A DNA stretch of 64,000 bases from Prorocentrum cordatum (GCA_963575745.1 CAUYUJ010016066.1:28501-92500); one strand, 5' to 3'; positions 39,498 to 50,790 are shown, numbered from the stretch's first letter. The notes: generated from the sequence alone by a model not told the origin. Program-made: numbers and translations.

Positions 39498-39671
39498 GAG
39501 GACGCCGCGCTCGGCCCCGCGCCGTCGCTGGGCGACGCAGGCTCCCGGGCGCTGCGGGCAGAGCTGGGCGCCGCCGAGGCTGCGGCGCCCCGCGCCTGGC
39601 CGGGGGAGCAGCGGCTGGCCGACCTCTTCTTCGAGGGCGGCGTCGGCGAGGAGCCCTCCGGGGAGGGGCAG
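39498..39671 (+). CDS. Exon-like block, unknown protein (j)
   Basis: Fifty-eight open codons with perfect-looking edges: CCGCAG|GAG and GGGCAG|GTGCCC. The block encodes EDAALGPAPSLGDAGSRALR, AELGAAEAAAPRAWPGEQRL and ADLFFEGGVGEEPSGEGQ. Codon style matches the M14 exons. It could be a far-downstream exon of that gene (10.8 kb from the last exon) or part of another gene with the blocks at 41540 and 42417. No family recognised. Confidence 0.5.
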
Positions 39672-39699
39672 GTGCCCTCTCCTCCTCCGCCTCCGCCTC

Positions 39700-39952
39700 C
39701 TCCTCCTCCTCCTCCTTCCTCGTCTTCCCCTGTCTGGGCCTCGTGGGATGCCCTCGTTACCACCTGAGGATTCGCCTCGAAATTCTCTAGTCAGAGAGCA
39801 ACTGGGGAGAGGTCGGCGGAGTAGCGGTATCCGAACCTCTTGGAGTCCCTAGAGGAGGATGAGGAGGAGGAGGAGGAGGAGGAGGAGGAGGAGGAGGAGG
39901 AGGAGGCGGAGGCGGAGGGGGAGTTAGAGGAGGAGGAGGCGGAGGCCCGAGA
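39700..39952. repeat. Family D element followed by (GAG)n
   Basis: The interior GGATGCCCTCGTTACCACCT and right end GAGTAGCGGTATCCGAACCT identify family D, directly followed by AGAGGAGGATGAGGAGG (39853-39952). Confidence 0.75.
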
Positions 39953-40247
39953 AAAGGAAACCCGCAGGGCCTACGCCCCTGCTGCTGCCCCACCCCTTCT
40001 CTGGGCGCCACGGGGGAGAGCAGGGAAATCATCGGAAAACGCGGTCCCGAGCGCGGAGTCGACGATCGCGGCGGATAATTTCGGGGGAGAAAAAGAGTCT
40101 GCCACACAAGAATAGACACAGGCACCCTCCACTGGCTTGTGCCTGGGCCTCAGGGATGGGTGGCGGTGTGTATATTACCATTGAGAGCCAGCGACTTTGT
40201 ACACCTTTCCCTCTCTGAAGGTACGTGCGAAGTTCGTCGGGGGGTCT

Positions 40248-40745
40248 GCGTGTATGTATGTATGCATGTAGGTCTGCATGCATGCATGCATGCATGCATG
40301 CGTGGAATTATGTGTGTATGTATGTGTGCATGCATGGAAGTGTGTATGTCTGTATGTATGTATGTATGTATGTATGTATGTATGCATGCATGCATGCATG
40401 CATGCATGCATGCATGTATGTATGTATGTGCGTATGTATGTATGTATGTATGTATGTATGTATGTGTATGTAGGTAAATGCGTTTGTGTGTATGCGTGCC
40501 CGTCTGTGTGTATGTATGCATGACTGTCTGTATGTATGGTTGTGTCTGTGTATATGCCTGTGTATGTGTCTATGTATGTGCATGTGTACGTGTATGTGCA
40601 TGTGCATGTGGATGTGTGTGTGTGTGCAGGTGTATATGTGTGTATGTGTGTACGGGTGTAGGTGTATATGCGTGTATGTGTGTATGCGTGTATGTGTGTA
40701 TGTGTGTATGTGTATGTGTCTGCGTTCATGTATACATATGTACAT
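40248..40745 (+). repeat. (TATG)n / (CATG)n tetranucleotide array
   Basis: TATGTATG and CATGCATG blocks alternate, then degenerate into TGTGTATGTG. Frames with Met-Tyr-Val-Cys on + and Thr-His-Ile on - are artefacts. Confidence 0.95.
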
Positions 40746-40769
40746 GTGTGTGCGTATAAAGATATCCGT

Positions 40770-41130
40770 GGCGTAAACAGATACCGATACCGCATCCCGT
40801 CCCTCGCTTTTCCCTTTTTGGGCCCGTTTCCCCCTTTTGGAGCCTCCTTGGATTCCCTCGTCGCCAGCACTGGACTCGCTTCGTAATTCTGGCCATGAAC
40901 GCACCCCAGTGGCCGCCAGGGGAGTAGCGGTTTGCGTACAGATTGGTGTTCAAGATGATGATGATGAGGAGGAGGAGAAGGAGGAGGAGAAGGAAGAGGA
41001 GAAGGAGTGAGGACGAGGAGGAGGAGGAGGTGGAGGGATGAGGAGGAGGAGGAGGAGGAGAAAGAGTTAGAGAGAGGAGGAGGAGGAGGAGGAGGAGGAG
41101 GAGGAGGAGGAGGAGGAGGAGCAGCAGGGC
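40770..41130. repeat. Family D element followed by (GAG)n
   Basis: AACAGATACCGATACCGCAT (left) and GAGTAGCGGTTTGCGTACAG (right) bound a family D copy (40770-40945). ATGATGATGAGG and GAG triplets follow to 41130. Confidence 0.75.
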
Positions 41131-41233
41131 CCACATCCCTGCTGCTGCTCCCCGCTCCGAGCGCCAGGGGTGGGCGAGTAGCATGGTTAACAGACGCGGC
41201 CCCGGGGGCCAGAATTGTACCCCTGCCGCCAGA

Positions 41234-41490
41234 AGGGGAGGAGGAGGAGGAGGAGGAGGAGGAGGAGGAGGAGGAGGAGAGGAGGAGGAGGAGGAGAAGG
41301 AGGAGGAGGAGGAGAGGAGGAGGAGGAGGAGGAGATGGATAATGAGGAGGAGGAGGAGAAGGAGAAGGAGGGGAGGAGGATGGAGACTGAGGAGGAGGAG
41401 GCGGCGGACGAGGAGGAGGAGGAGGCGGAGGAGGAGGAGAGGAAGGAGGAGGAGGAGAGGAAGGAGGAGGAGGAGGAGGAGGAGGTTGCG
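41234..41490 (+). repeat. (GAG)n tract
   Basis: GAGGAGGAG with AAG, GCG and GAC interruptions, ending just before the exon-like block at 41540. Confidence 0.9.
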
Positions 41491-41539
41491 GGGTCGGAGC
41501 GCGAGCAGCGGCAAGGGGAAGTCGACGATGGCGCCCGAG

Positions 41540-41656
41540 GAGGGGCGGCGCGCCGCGGGGGCGCTGCTGCGGCAGCAGCCGCACTGCCTGGCCTTCGAGG
41601 GGCAGTTCGACCAGCACTGGGGCGCCGGCCCGGGCGCCTTCGGCCACAACGCGGAC
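41540..41656 (+). CDS. Exon-like block, unknown protein (k)
   Basis: It encodes EEGRRAAGALLRQQPHCLAF then EGQFDQHWGAGPGAFGHNAD, phase 0 at both ends, with CCCGAG|GAG acceptor and GCGGAC|GTCAGG donor. It could follow the block at 39498 in the same transcript. No family recognised. Confidence 0.45.
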
Positions 41657-41867
41657 GTCAGGGGCCGCGATGCAGTCGGCCCGGATGCATAGGTCGACCC
41701 TGCCAAACCAAGGGTATTCGTGTGTCCTGTGTGTTCGCGACATATGCCTTCTACATTATTTTGGCAGTGTGGCCCTCGGAAGGGTCCTGTGTCCTCTCGC
41801 GTGTCCTCTCCAATCAATCCCGAGGGTGAAAGTGAGAGACGTGACGTGAGACGTGAGAGTTACCTCT

Positions 41868-42012
41868 CGCCAGAGTGATCTTTGGTGCGGGCCAAATGGG
41901 GCCCCCCGATCGCCGAACTCGAGGCGGCAGTGGCGTCTCGCGCTATTGTGTTTCGCCCCCCGGCGGCCCCCGAAAACCGCGCACCAAAGGTCACTCCTAC
42001 CCAGGGTCACTC
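41868..42012. repeat. Foldback element (family O, copy 1)
   Basis: GAGTGATCTTTGGTGCGGGC and GCGCACCAAAGGTCACTCC are inverted ends around a GC-rich core with CCCCCCGATCGCCGAACTC. A partial relative at 50225-50300 shares GAGTGACCTGCGGTCCGGGC and CCCCCGATCGCTGA. Confidence 0.75.
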
Positions 42013-42049
42013 TTGCGTGCAACCGATAGGGAGGGATAGTAGGCTCACG

Positions 42050-42180
42050 ATCGAATCACCAGACCCCCTCGAGCAGCGAACGGATCGTGCGCGAGACGGG
42101 AGGTGCTTGATAACTGTCTGCCTCCTGGGTCCCTTGCCGGGCCCGGGGACAACCAAAAACGACCAGGGATGAAAGCTCCG
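42050..42180 (-). repeat. Family C element, inverted and diverged
   Basis: AGACCCCCTCGAGCAGCGAA on the left and CCGGGCCCGGGGACAACC and ACCAGGGATGAAAGC on the right follow the family C order in reverse. Confidence 0.6.
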
Positions 42181-42416
42181 CGCTGCGACAAAAACACGAC
42201 GTGGGGAGGCCTGGAACAGGTGGGATAGGATCAGGGGGGGCGCATCGACCCCGAATCGCTCATTCATCGCCGACACGGGGCGCTCCAACCTGCCCAGGAG
42301 CGTGCGGAGTCGCTGTCGGGGGCCTATCGGCGATCTATTGGCGATGTGTCGCCGATTTCAGGTCGACGTCCCCCCCCTCCCCCCTGCGCCAGTCCCCCCC
42401 TATCGTTGCCACCGAG

Positions 42417-42575
42417 GACACGATGGCGCCGCGCGGGGTGCCGCCGCAGGCGCTGGCGGTGCGGGCAAGGATCGAGGACGAGTTCGAGATCCAGACCGCG
42501 GACGGGGAGCACCGCCTCAGGAGCAGCCGCAGCAAGCTGTTCTTCCCCCTCGCCCCGGGGGCGGCCGAGTTCCAG
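42417..42575 (+). CDS. Exon-like block, unknown protein (l)
   Basis: After GCCACCGAG it encodes DTMAPRGVPPQALAVRARIE, DEFEIQTADGEHRLRSSRSK and LFFPLAPGAAEFQ, with the alternating hydrophobic pattern of beta strands. It joins block k in frame by GT-AG, or alternatively starts at AAG|GATCGAGG (42470). The 3' edge near TTCCAG is provisional. No family recognised. Confidence 0.5.
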
Positions 42576-43114
42576 GGCGGTTGGAGGGAGGCTCCGATCA
42601 GGAGGGGAAAGACCCACAGACACAATAAATCGTCGACCCCCAGGAAATTTGGGAAACCGTGGGAGGCTGCGGGGAAGACGAACATCCAGAACACGTGAGA
42701 AAATATATAGGGAATCCTGGGATTTGTGTGCATTTCTCTGTGTGTCCCAGGGCCCCACTCATCGGAGGCGGAACTTGCGGTCAGGACCTGCGGCTTCGCG
42801 TGTCGCGCCGGCGGCTTGTTGGTGCTTGCGGCTTCGCGTGTCGCGTCCGCGCGCTGCTTCTTGGCGCGACGCGCCATCTCCACGTCCCGGTGCCCCGAGG
42901 ATTTCGACGTCCTCAGGCTTTCCCAGCCGCCCGCCCCGCGGAGCGGAGCGGCACGCCATCGGCTCGCAGGGCATAGCGTGTCGCCGTGGACGCCGCCGAG
43001 ATGGGTTCCGCAGAAATTCCCGACCGCATGCCCATATCTACCAGATCCCGGCCCTCGGCTGGCTTCACCCAGAGATCGGGGCTGGAATTTCGTGGAAAAA
43101 GTATTGGCATCAAC

Positions 43115-43240
43115 ATGTAGACTCGGAGGTCAGCGCGGACGTCTTAAGGCGGAGCGCGCCAGGGGCGGCGCCGGAGGCGCCGCCAGGGGAGTCGCGCGGA
43201 CCTCCGAGTTGTCATGTTTATGTCATTGTTTGTTCCCCTG
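43115..43240. repeat. Foldback element family B, copy
   Basis: AGACTCGGAGGTCAGCGCGG and GCGCGGACCTCCGAGTTGTC are inverted arms, with GGAGCGCGCCAGGGGCGGCG in the core and the family right end TTATGTCATTGTTTGTTCCC. Confidence 0.8.
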
Positions 43241-43799
43241 GGAACGCACCACAGGAAAGGTCGGACCGAGGTATAAGATCGAGGTCGGTTCGGGGAGGGA
43301 ACAGACATGCTTTTCGTGCTTGTCGCATGTTCTTGCGAATGCGTTGGGCAGGGTGACCCCCAGTGATCTTGTGGTTTGGGGTGTTTTGGCCGGCGGATGG
43401 CCTCGTGTTCTTGCAGGATGCTCTTCTGACGCTGAGGAGGAGGAGAAGGAGGAGGAGGAGAAGGAAGAGGACCAGTGTAAACCAATTGTCATCAACGATG
43501 TTGGAATTAACCCTCCCTCCAGGCTCCCTCGTCATAGGCCCCCACAGCGGTTCCTTTCCATTGAGGGAACTGCCCCGTTGGAAGACAACCATTTGAAGAT
43601 ACTGAAGCATGCTTGAATCTTGTTCTCTGGAATTTAACGCCACGTATCAAACTGACTGCTGCGTCTTGACGAACCGGAATCGTGCCAGAGCGCTATGTCT
43701 GGGAGTTCAACACCGCGAACCAACATAATTCATGCACCCGCATAATCCTGAATCTCTCCTACACATTATTCCTGGTACGTTGATCATGGGAATCCGTGA
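43241..43799. other. No gene recognised
   Basis: A short GAG tract lies at 43435-43470. A frame continuing to 43616 runs through it and ends in ordinary-looking residues without motifs. 43620-43800 is AT-richer and leads into the 83-bp array. Confidence 0.4.
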
Positions 43800-44260
43800 A
43801 ACTCTTGCAACGTTTGAAAACTAATGTGCGCGGCGCTAGGGCGAGAGCCACTTTTTGAAAAGGAGCCGCCCTCAATCCGTGAAACTTTTGCAAATGTTGA
43901 AAACGAATGTGCGCGGCGCTAAGGCGAGAGGCACTTGTTGAAAAGGAGCCGGTTTCAAATCGTGAGGTTCTTGGTTGGTTTGAAAAGTGCATGTGCGCGG
44001 CGCTAAGGCGAGAGCCACATTTGGGAAACCATCCGCTTTCAATCCGTGAAATTGTTTGATTTTGTTCTAAACGGATGAAGATCTGGCAAATTATTCCAAA
44101 TAGTGTGCGCGGCGGTAAGGCGAGAGCAACATTTTGAAAACGACTTGCCCTCGATCCGTGAAGCTCTTGCATTTTGTATAAACGAATGTGCGCGGCGCTG
44201 AGGCGAGAGCCACATTTTGAAAACAGCCCGCCCTCCATTTGTGGAACCGCTGTCACTTTG
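43800..44260 (+). repeat. Tandem array, ~83-bp monomer with conserved 36-bp block
   Basis: Five units contain AATGTGCGCGGCGCTAAGGC followed by GAGAGCCACATTTTGAAAA, starting near 43822, 43905, 43989, 44102 and 44184. Four conserve CAATCCGTGAAACT between blocks. One gap is ~28 bp longer. On the minus strand part of it reads CGSRLSAAHI repeatedly, but in shifting frames. Confidence 0.85.
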
Positions 44261-44372
44261 TTAAGTTTCAGAATCAGAAGTGGTGAGGAAGACTCAGGCG
44301 AAACGACCGGCCCGCCCTAAAAACTGGCCTCAGGGTGCGACAGGGAGGAGTTATCTATAAGGAAGAAAAAGG

Positions 44373-44605
44373 AGGCGATGGAGGAGGAGGAGGAGGAGGA
44401 GGAGGAGGAGGAGGAGGAGGAGGGAGGAGGGGAGGAGGAGGAGGAGGAGGAGGAGGAGGAGGAGGAGGAGGAGGAGGAGGAGGAGGAGGCGGAGAGGAGG
44501 AGGAGGAGGAGGAGGAGGAGGAGGAGGAGGAGGACAGGAGGAGGAGGAGGACCAGGAGGATGGAGGAGGAGAGGGGGAGCAGGAGGAGGAGCGACTTGTG
44601 TCGGT
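44373..44605 (+). repeat. (GAG)n tract
   Basis: Long, nearly pure GAG. A mirror-like CTC tract follows at 44770-44945, giving a purine-rich then pyrimidine-rich pair that could fold back. Confidence 0.95.
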
Positions 44606-44769
44606 GTCTTCCTGCTCCTCTTGGAGGCGGGGCTGCCGCGGCCCCCGCCCTGGGGCGCGGGCGGCGCGGCGGGCCGGCAGTGAGAGAGCTCCGGGGTCGC
44701 GAGAGTCGCTGGCGCTGGCAGGGCAGGGGCGCCGTCGAGAGTTTGGCGGCCAGCCCCCTCCTTCTCCCT

Positions 44770-44945
44770 CATCCCCCTCCTCCTCCTCCTCCTCACTCCT
44801 CCTTCCTCCCCCTCCTCCTCCCCTTCATCCTCACCTTCCTCCGCATCCTCCTCCTTCTTCCTCCTTACCCTCCCCCTCCTCCTCCCCTTCCTCCTCCTCC
44901 TCCTCCTCCTCCTCCTCCTCCTCCTCCTTATCCTCCTCCTCTGCA
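44770..44945 (+). repeat. (CTC)n tract
   Basis: CTCCTCCTC with CCC, ATC and TTC interruptions, opposite in strand sense to the GAG tract at 44373-44605. Confidence 0.95.
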
Positions 44946-46414
44946 CCGTTGGCCGGATTTCACGGTCGGCGCTGTGCTCCCGTCGTTCAGGATTGCGCTT
45001 TCGCTCCAGCGCGGCCCTACTTCTGGATCGGAGTCCTTCATTGCCGATGTCGCCCCCCCGTTCCCACGCTCCGGCTTCCCCTAGTCCTCCAGCTTCTCCC
45101 GCTCCTCTGAGCCCTGCTCCTGTTGCTGCTGTTCCTTCTCGTCCTGCCCCCTCCTCATCTTCATCCGCTTCTGTATGCCCTCCTCCTCGAATGTACACTG
45201 GTCCCCTTCCTGGACTGCGCATAGCACAATGGGGTCCTTTTGAGGGTTCCATGTCCGCTATGACACCCGTCGGCGGATAGAGAGAAATCAGCGCGATGGG
45301 ATTGGAAGGGTGAGATGGGAAAGTTGCCAGATGGCGCAAGTGCTCCTCGATGGTCCTAATCATTTCTCCCCTCTCCGCCTCTTGATCCCTCCCGCCTCTG
45401 CTCTCCTCATGTTCCCCAATTCCCTCACACTCTCCTTCCTCTGTTCTTCCTCCTCCTCTTCCTCCTCCTCCATCCACCGCTTGGTCCCTCCTCCTCCTCC
45501 TCCTCCTCCTCCTCCTCCTCCTCCTCCTTCCCCTCCTCCTACTCCTCCTCCTCCTCGTCCTCCTCTTCCTCTTCCTCCTCGTCCTCCTCCTCCTTCCTTC
45601 CCCCGTCCTCCTTGCAGCCGCGACTGCGCACACCGACGTGTGGTCTCATGGTACACGTGGCCCGCAGCCGGATGCCGCGGTCGCATCCGCCCCTCGCTTG
45701 GCTCGGGCAGGACCCCAGTAAGTACTGCCGCTGGCGCCTGCATCTCCGCACCGGTGAGGAGTCGCGGTGCCGATGGGGGTCAGACATCCGGGGGCGGCAA
45801 AAAGGGGGGCGATGATTAGGGGGGGGGATATCATGGCGTGGGCCATCGTGTTTCCCCAGATTTCATGGCGCCTCCTCTCATTTCACTGCGCCCCTCGCCC
45901 CCGCTTGGGCCGCGCACGTGCCGCCAGCCATGATTTGCACCCCACCCTGGGACGCCCCCCTCTGGGCCGCCTCCGAGACACGCTGCACAACACCGCGAAA
46001 GGCTCTCCCCTCGGTGGCCGCAGACAGAGCAGAGAGCCGGGCGCTCTCGTGCCGGTGCGGGGGCCTCGGCTCGGCGTGGGGCAGTACAGCGAGCGGCTTG
46101 AGTAAGGAACACGCACTTTTCAAGAGGGGCTCGGTCGTTCCTTTGGGTTTGCACGCGGCGTTCCGCTACCTTTTGGGCGGCGAGCCCCCCTGGTGTTCGT
46201 GCAGATTTTGGACGCGCGGGTCGGCGGTCCCTTCGGACTTCGTAGACTCACTTGGGAAGAAAGGGGCCTCGTTCCTTGTTTATCGTTCCTTAGGTCAGGC
46301 CGGTGACTGTAGTGCTCAAGAACGATCCCGCTCACGAGTAGGACTGGGGATATTGCAGCGCCACGTGCGCAACAAAAGAGCAGCACAGACCGGGCCAGCT
46401 CAGATCTCAAGCCT
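44946..46414. other. No gene recognised; includes another (CTC)n tract
   Basis: (CTC)n occupies 45440-45605. Elsewhere, open frames on both strands lack motifs. No RNA gene or clear element ends were found. Confidence 0.4.
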
Positions 46415-46560
46415 GTGCCCGAGGACGTTGATCAGAAGCGCCTGGCCGAGGTCGTCAACACCTTGGGAGAGCTCGGTAGCTGTAGCGACCGGCGTATCCC
46501 TTTTGCCAAGCATGTGCTTGTTGTTGGGCGCGACGCTATCAAGTTTTCATCTAGTCACCG
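46415..46560 (+). CDS. Exon-like fragment, unknown
   Basis: An open frame encodes PEDVDQKRLAEVVNTLGELG then SCSDRRIPFAKHVLVVGRDA and IKFSSSHR. A later part (about 46683-46780) encodes PAPDLPVEKLGEILEAVGA. The sequence looks protein-like, but codon use is less GC-rich than in the M14 exons and no family or splice model could be fixed. It may be a decayed retroelement or gene fragment. Confidence 0.25.
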
Positions 46561-46977
46561 AGTGGCCCTATACTGCGCAGGTGAACCCTACACCACTCGC
46601 ACCAGCGCCCTCGCTAAACATCGAGAAATGCCATCAAGCCTTTCGGCTGTGGTCGATGGGGACCTGTCATCCCACCCAGGCGAGTTCTCGCTGAAGACCA
46701 CGATGCCCGCGCCTGACCTGCCCGTCGAAAAGCTGGGCGAGATCCTCGAGGCCGTCGGCGCCGACGCCACGCTCACCAACAACTCATCTTGGCGGTCAGG
46801 GTGGGGCCCGTCCAGCCTGCTGCGCCGAAGCCTGGCGCGCGTCCTCCAGCGGAGGCGATCCCACCGCGGGCGCAGCAGCAGATTGCCCAGGAGACGGCAG
46901 TCTCCATGGGCGCCGCCGATCTCGACACGCTCAGGGATGTCGACCACGACCTCACGGGACGGAAGCCCCGTGCGGAG

Positions 46978-47165
46978 GAAAGAGAGGAGGAAGAGGAGGA
47001 GGAGGAGCAGGAGGAGGAGGAGGAGGAGGAGGAGGGGGAGGAGGAGGAGGAGGAGGAGGAGGAGAGGAGGAGGAGGGAGACGATGGAGGAGGAGGAGGAG
47101 GAGGGAGGAGGAGGAGGGAAGAGGAGGAGGGAGGAGGAGGAGGAGGAGGAGGGGGAGGAAGTCGA
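46978..47165 (+). repeat. (GAG)n tract
   Basis: GAGGAGGAG with CAG, GGG and AGG interruptions; Glu- and Arg-rich frames are artefacts. Confidence 0.9.
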
Positions 47166-48304
47166 AATCCCTGCGGCTGCCAAGCCACAGCAGCCGCTTC
47201 CCCTGCCGAGCGCTGCCGTACCTTGCCAGTAGGGAGGATGGCAGGGCCGAGCACGCGGACCACGTGCTTCACGACTTGGCAGTCGATCAGGCCACACGGG
47301 TTGCCTCGAGCAGCCCGCGCAGCCGTGGGGGGGTACCATTCGCACTGCCAGGGTGCATTGTCTGAACGTCGGCTGCTACGCGATTTTGGTCATACGGACC
47401 TGTGGCCACACATCTCGACCAGCCAGGTAGTTCAATGCAGGTTGGCCATCCTGCCCAAACAGTTTCTCATGATGTCCACTCCGCGTGGCCCGCTTGTTCG
47501 CTTCTTTTTCTGGGCCAGCAAGATGGTCCTTCGAGCCATGATTCTCCGGTTCGTGTCTGTCGTTTCTTACCAAGTCAATTCCCGCGTTGTCCGCTCGCCG
47601 TTTCTCTGCCATCCAGGCGGTGGCGCGAATGTTGCCTGCGTTGCGTTTCGTCTCTCTCGCTCTCTCTGGGCTCCCGCGGGATGCGCAGCTTCCGTTGTAC
47701 TTCGCATTCGTCTCCTCATATTCAGCGGCCTCGGCCTGTTCGATTCCGAATCTTGTGACGACGAATGTTTCTTCTCACAGCCCGTTGCAAGGCTTGCTCT
47801 GCTTGCCGTCCTGCAGTTACTCGACTGCGTCAGTGCATGTGCATCATGCGGCGCACTCACTGCTATCAGGTATGCAGCGCCCGGCAGCGCTACTTGGTTT
47901 GACGTGCAGGTCGGCTTGAAGCGTTGTCATCTTACAGGAGCGCGATTGAGCTTTCATCCTTCTCTCTGGGCAGTCCGGCGAACCCAACAGCAGTCGGACA
48001 CTGGTCCCCGCCGAGTCACTGCTACGCGCCAAGAGCAGCCCGCGGTTCCTCAGAGACACATCGCGCGTCGGCCACCTCACGACGGGGCAGCCATTACTGA
48101 GTGTGCTGCTGGCCGCGCGATGAATCGTTTCATGCCGCGCGCCTGCGAACGCAGGTTCCTGCGTGCTCGTGCCGGTGGCTGGCTGACCACCATCTTGCGC
48201 CGCCTCCAGGGCTGCTCTTTGGCGGATGAGTTGGCACGTCTCTGTCCACCCATTTGCCGTCTTCATCCGCCGGGTGCTAACGATTCGACTGCTCCTCTCC
48301 TGGC
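47166..48304. other. Unassigned, CT-rich sequence
   Basis: A forward frame stays open for over 1 kb here and other frames are long too. The translation has no recognisable motif, and it continues into the CTC tract, so openness probably reflects composition. No gene is called. Confidence 0.4.
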
Positions 48305-48585
48305 TCGCTCGCTCTCCTCTTCACCCCCCCCCTTCCTCCTCCTCCTCCTCCTCCTCCTCCTCCTCCTCCTTCTCCTCCTCGTCCTCCCAATCCTCCTCCT
48401 CCTGAGGTTTCGCCTGCTCCTCCTTCTGCTCCTTCTACTCCTCCTCCTCCTCCTTCTTCTCCTCTTCCTCCTCCTCCTCCCCCTCCTCCTCCTCCTCCTC
48501 CTCCTCCTCCTCCTCCTCCTCCTTCTCCCCGTCCTCCTCCCCCTCCTCCCCCCCCTCCTCTGCCTGCCCCGTTTATCCTCCTCGT
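48305..48585 (+). repeat. (CTC)n tract
   Basis: Long CTC array with TTC and CCC interruptions; poly-Leu and poly-Arg frames are artefacts. Confidence 0.95.
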
Positions 48586-48929
48586 CATCCCTCTCCCCGT
48601 TTCTCTTCCCAGGCTTGGATCCAATCGCGTGGAGTTTTCTTTTTGCCACGCTGCGAGCTCTCTTTTTTAGGCCTGGTGACCACCTGGGTCCTGGACTTCG
48701 GGCGTCCACCATTGTCCTTCTTCGGTGGACTGGAAAAAGGCATGTCATCTGCGATGGCGCCATGCTTGCCTACGCGACCCATGTATGTGTATATATAGAT
48801 GTGTACACATATACCGATGCACGTCAGAATGGGGGCCGAACCTGCTTACACCATCCCAGCTTCCGTGGTTGGAGCAGGATCCCGTGGCCCCGATTCTGCT
48901 TATTATTGAGCTCTCATGTCTCGGGAAAG

Positions 48930-49525
48930 GTTGCGTGGACCTCAGACAGTGTGCTAGAGCATACGATGCGGAACCATACATGTGGGGCAATCTGCGTGGT
49001 GCAAGATGTACGGTGCAAGCACTGCTGCGCAATCTGCGTTAGGCCGTGTCAAGGGAGTGTAGGTTTTGTGGTGCAGTCTGTGTGGAGCATGCTCTGCTGC
49101 GCAGCCTCTGTGGTGCAGCCTGGCTGCTGCAGTCTACGTGTTGCGGGATACGTGGTGCAGTCAGTCATACGCAGCCCATGCGGTGTAAGCCGTGTGGTGC
49201 CAGTTGCGTGTGGGATGCGTGGTGCAATCTACAGCCGGCCCGGATTCGTAGGTCGAGCATGCCGCTGCAGCATGCCGCTGCAGCGTGTTCTGTCTTTCCC
49301 GACCTGTGCAACCCGCATGTCTCTTGGGCGTTCTGGGACCGCGTTGCTTTCGGAAGAGTCTTGTGTCCTCTTGCATGTCCTGTTCAGTCTAGATGTGATG
49401 CACTAGATGTGGTGCAATCTACGTGGTGCGTTTCACGTGGTGCGACCTATGTGCTGCAAAACATGTAGTGCAAACTATGTCGTGTAATTGTGGTGCAACC
49501 TCTGTGGTAAAAGCTACGTGGGGCA
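48930..49525 (+). repeat. GTGGTGCAATCTAC minisatellite with a foreign insert
   Basis: A 12-16 bp unit of the type GTGGTGCAATCTGC / TACGTGGTGCAA is repeated many times from about 48980 to 49230 and again from 49390 to 49525. Between them, about 49225-49390, lies a piece related to 41670-41825 (GGCCCGGAT.C.TAGGTCGA, CGGAAG.GTC.TGTGTCCTCT). Confidence 0.8.
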
Positions 49526-49659
49526 ATAGATCCAATGGCCTTCGGCACAGCACATCCCGCCATCGTGCTTAGGTTTTGGGTGTGAAGCCTTTAGGATTTG
49601 TGTTGGAATCTCGTCGGGGCTTCTCGGCGACATCTTGGAGACAGTTTGGACGCCTTCGG

Positions 49660-49885
49660 GGGGCCGTCGAGGGCCTCTTGTAGACTCTTTTCGCCTCTCG
49701 GGGGCCTCTTGGGGTTTCTTGTGGGCCTCTTGGGGCCTCATTGGCGCCTCTTGGAGCCTCCTGGGGGCTCCTCCGGGCGGAAGGCTCGGATTTTCGGTTC
49801 GCGTTCCCTCTCTTAAGCCCCTTTCGGGGCCGTCTTGGGGCCCTCTTGGACGCCTCTTGGGTGGGCCGTCTTGGGGCCCCCTTGG
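49660..49885 (+). repeat. GGGGCCTCTTGG minisatellite (family M)
   Basis: Units of about 15-18 bp such as GGGCCTCTTGGGG and GGGGCCGTCTTGGGG, like those at 20115-20960. Confidence 0.8.
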
Positions 49886-50308
49886 GCCGTTTCACAGGAA
49901 ATGTCGATCCTCGAGCCTCGGTCCTCCTCGATGCTCCGTCCTCGATCCTCCCCGACCCCCAATCCTCGACCCTCAGTCCTGACCGATCCGCCTCGATCCT
50001 CGTCGATTCCCCTCTTTCCCCCGCCCTCGGTCACGATCATCCTGGATCCCCCACCCTCGATCCTCAGGTCTCTCCGACCCTCCCAGGCCCCCGACGCCGC
50101 GATTTTGTTCACGACGTGGAGGTCTCGACCCACTCACTCCACGGGACCAGTGTTTCATCCCGGGTAGTGTTGCTACGGTCCCGTTGCCCGATCAGGACAC
50201 CCAGAGCCGACGACACGTAAGAGTGACCCTTCGCCCGAGTGACCTGCGGTCCGGGCTCACCTGGGTCCCCCCGATCGCTGAGCGCGATGCGATGGTGGCT
50301 GCGTGCTC
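49886..50308 (+). repeat. CCTCGATCCTC repeats, family C piece and family O piece
   Basis: Short TCCTCGATCC(T/C)C units span 49905-50085. A family C fragment follows (50095-50190, GATTTTGTTCACGACG and GGTCTCGACCCA), then a family O fragment (50225-50300). Confidence 0.65.
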
Positions 50309-50311
50309 GCT

Positions 50312-50374
<63 letters not shown>

Positions 50375-50623
50375 GTCATCGTCATCGTCATCATCATCAT
50401 CATCATCATCAGCATCATCAGTATCATCATCATCATCAGCAGCAGCATCATCATCATCGTCATCGTCATCGTCATCATCATCACCATCATCATCAGCATC
50501 ATCATCATCACCATCATCACCATCATCATCATCATCCTCATCAGCAGCATCCTCATCAGAAGCATCATCACCATCATCATCAGCAGCATCATCACCAGCA
50601 GCAGCATCATCATCATCATCATT

Positions 50624-50654
<31 letters not shown>

Positions 50655-50758
50655 CCATCATCACCATCATCACCATCATCATCATCCTCATCAGCAGCAT
50701 CATCATCAGAAGCATCATCATCATCACCAGCATCATCAGCAGCATCATCATCAGCAGC

Positions 50759-50790
<32 letters not shown>

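Noticed and set aside
43800-44260. CRISPR-like look: five 36-bp conserved blocks separated by ~45 bp
   Set aside because: The spacers are similar to each other, no cas genes are present and the genome is eukaryotic. It is a tandem repeat with a constrained block.
44378-45084. Long frames through GAG/CTC tracts, encoding poly-Glu, poly-Gly, poly-Ser or poly-Leu (also at 17130, 28354, 34448, 38837, 41183 and 48263)
   Set aside because: They lie entirely in simple triplet arrays, exist in several frames and on both strands, and have no flanking coding sequence.
47223-49406. A 727-codon open frame
   Set aside because: No motif is recognisable. It runs through the (CTC)n tract and a minisatellite, and its composition explains the lack of stops.
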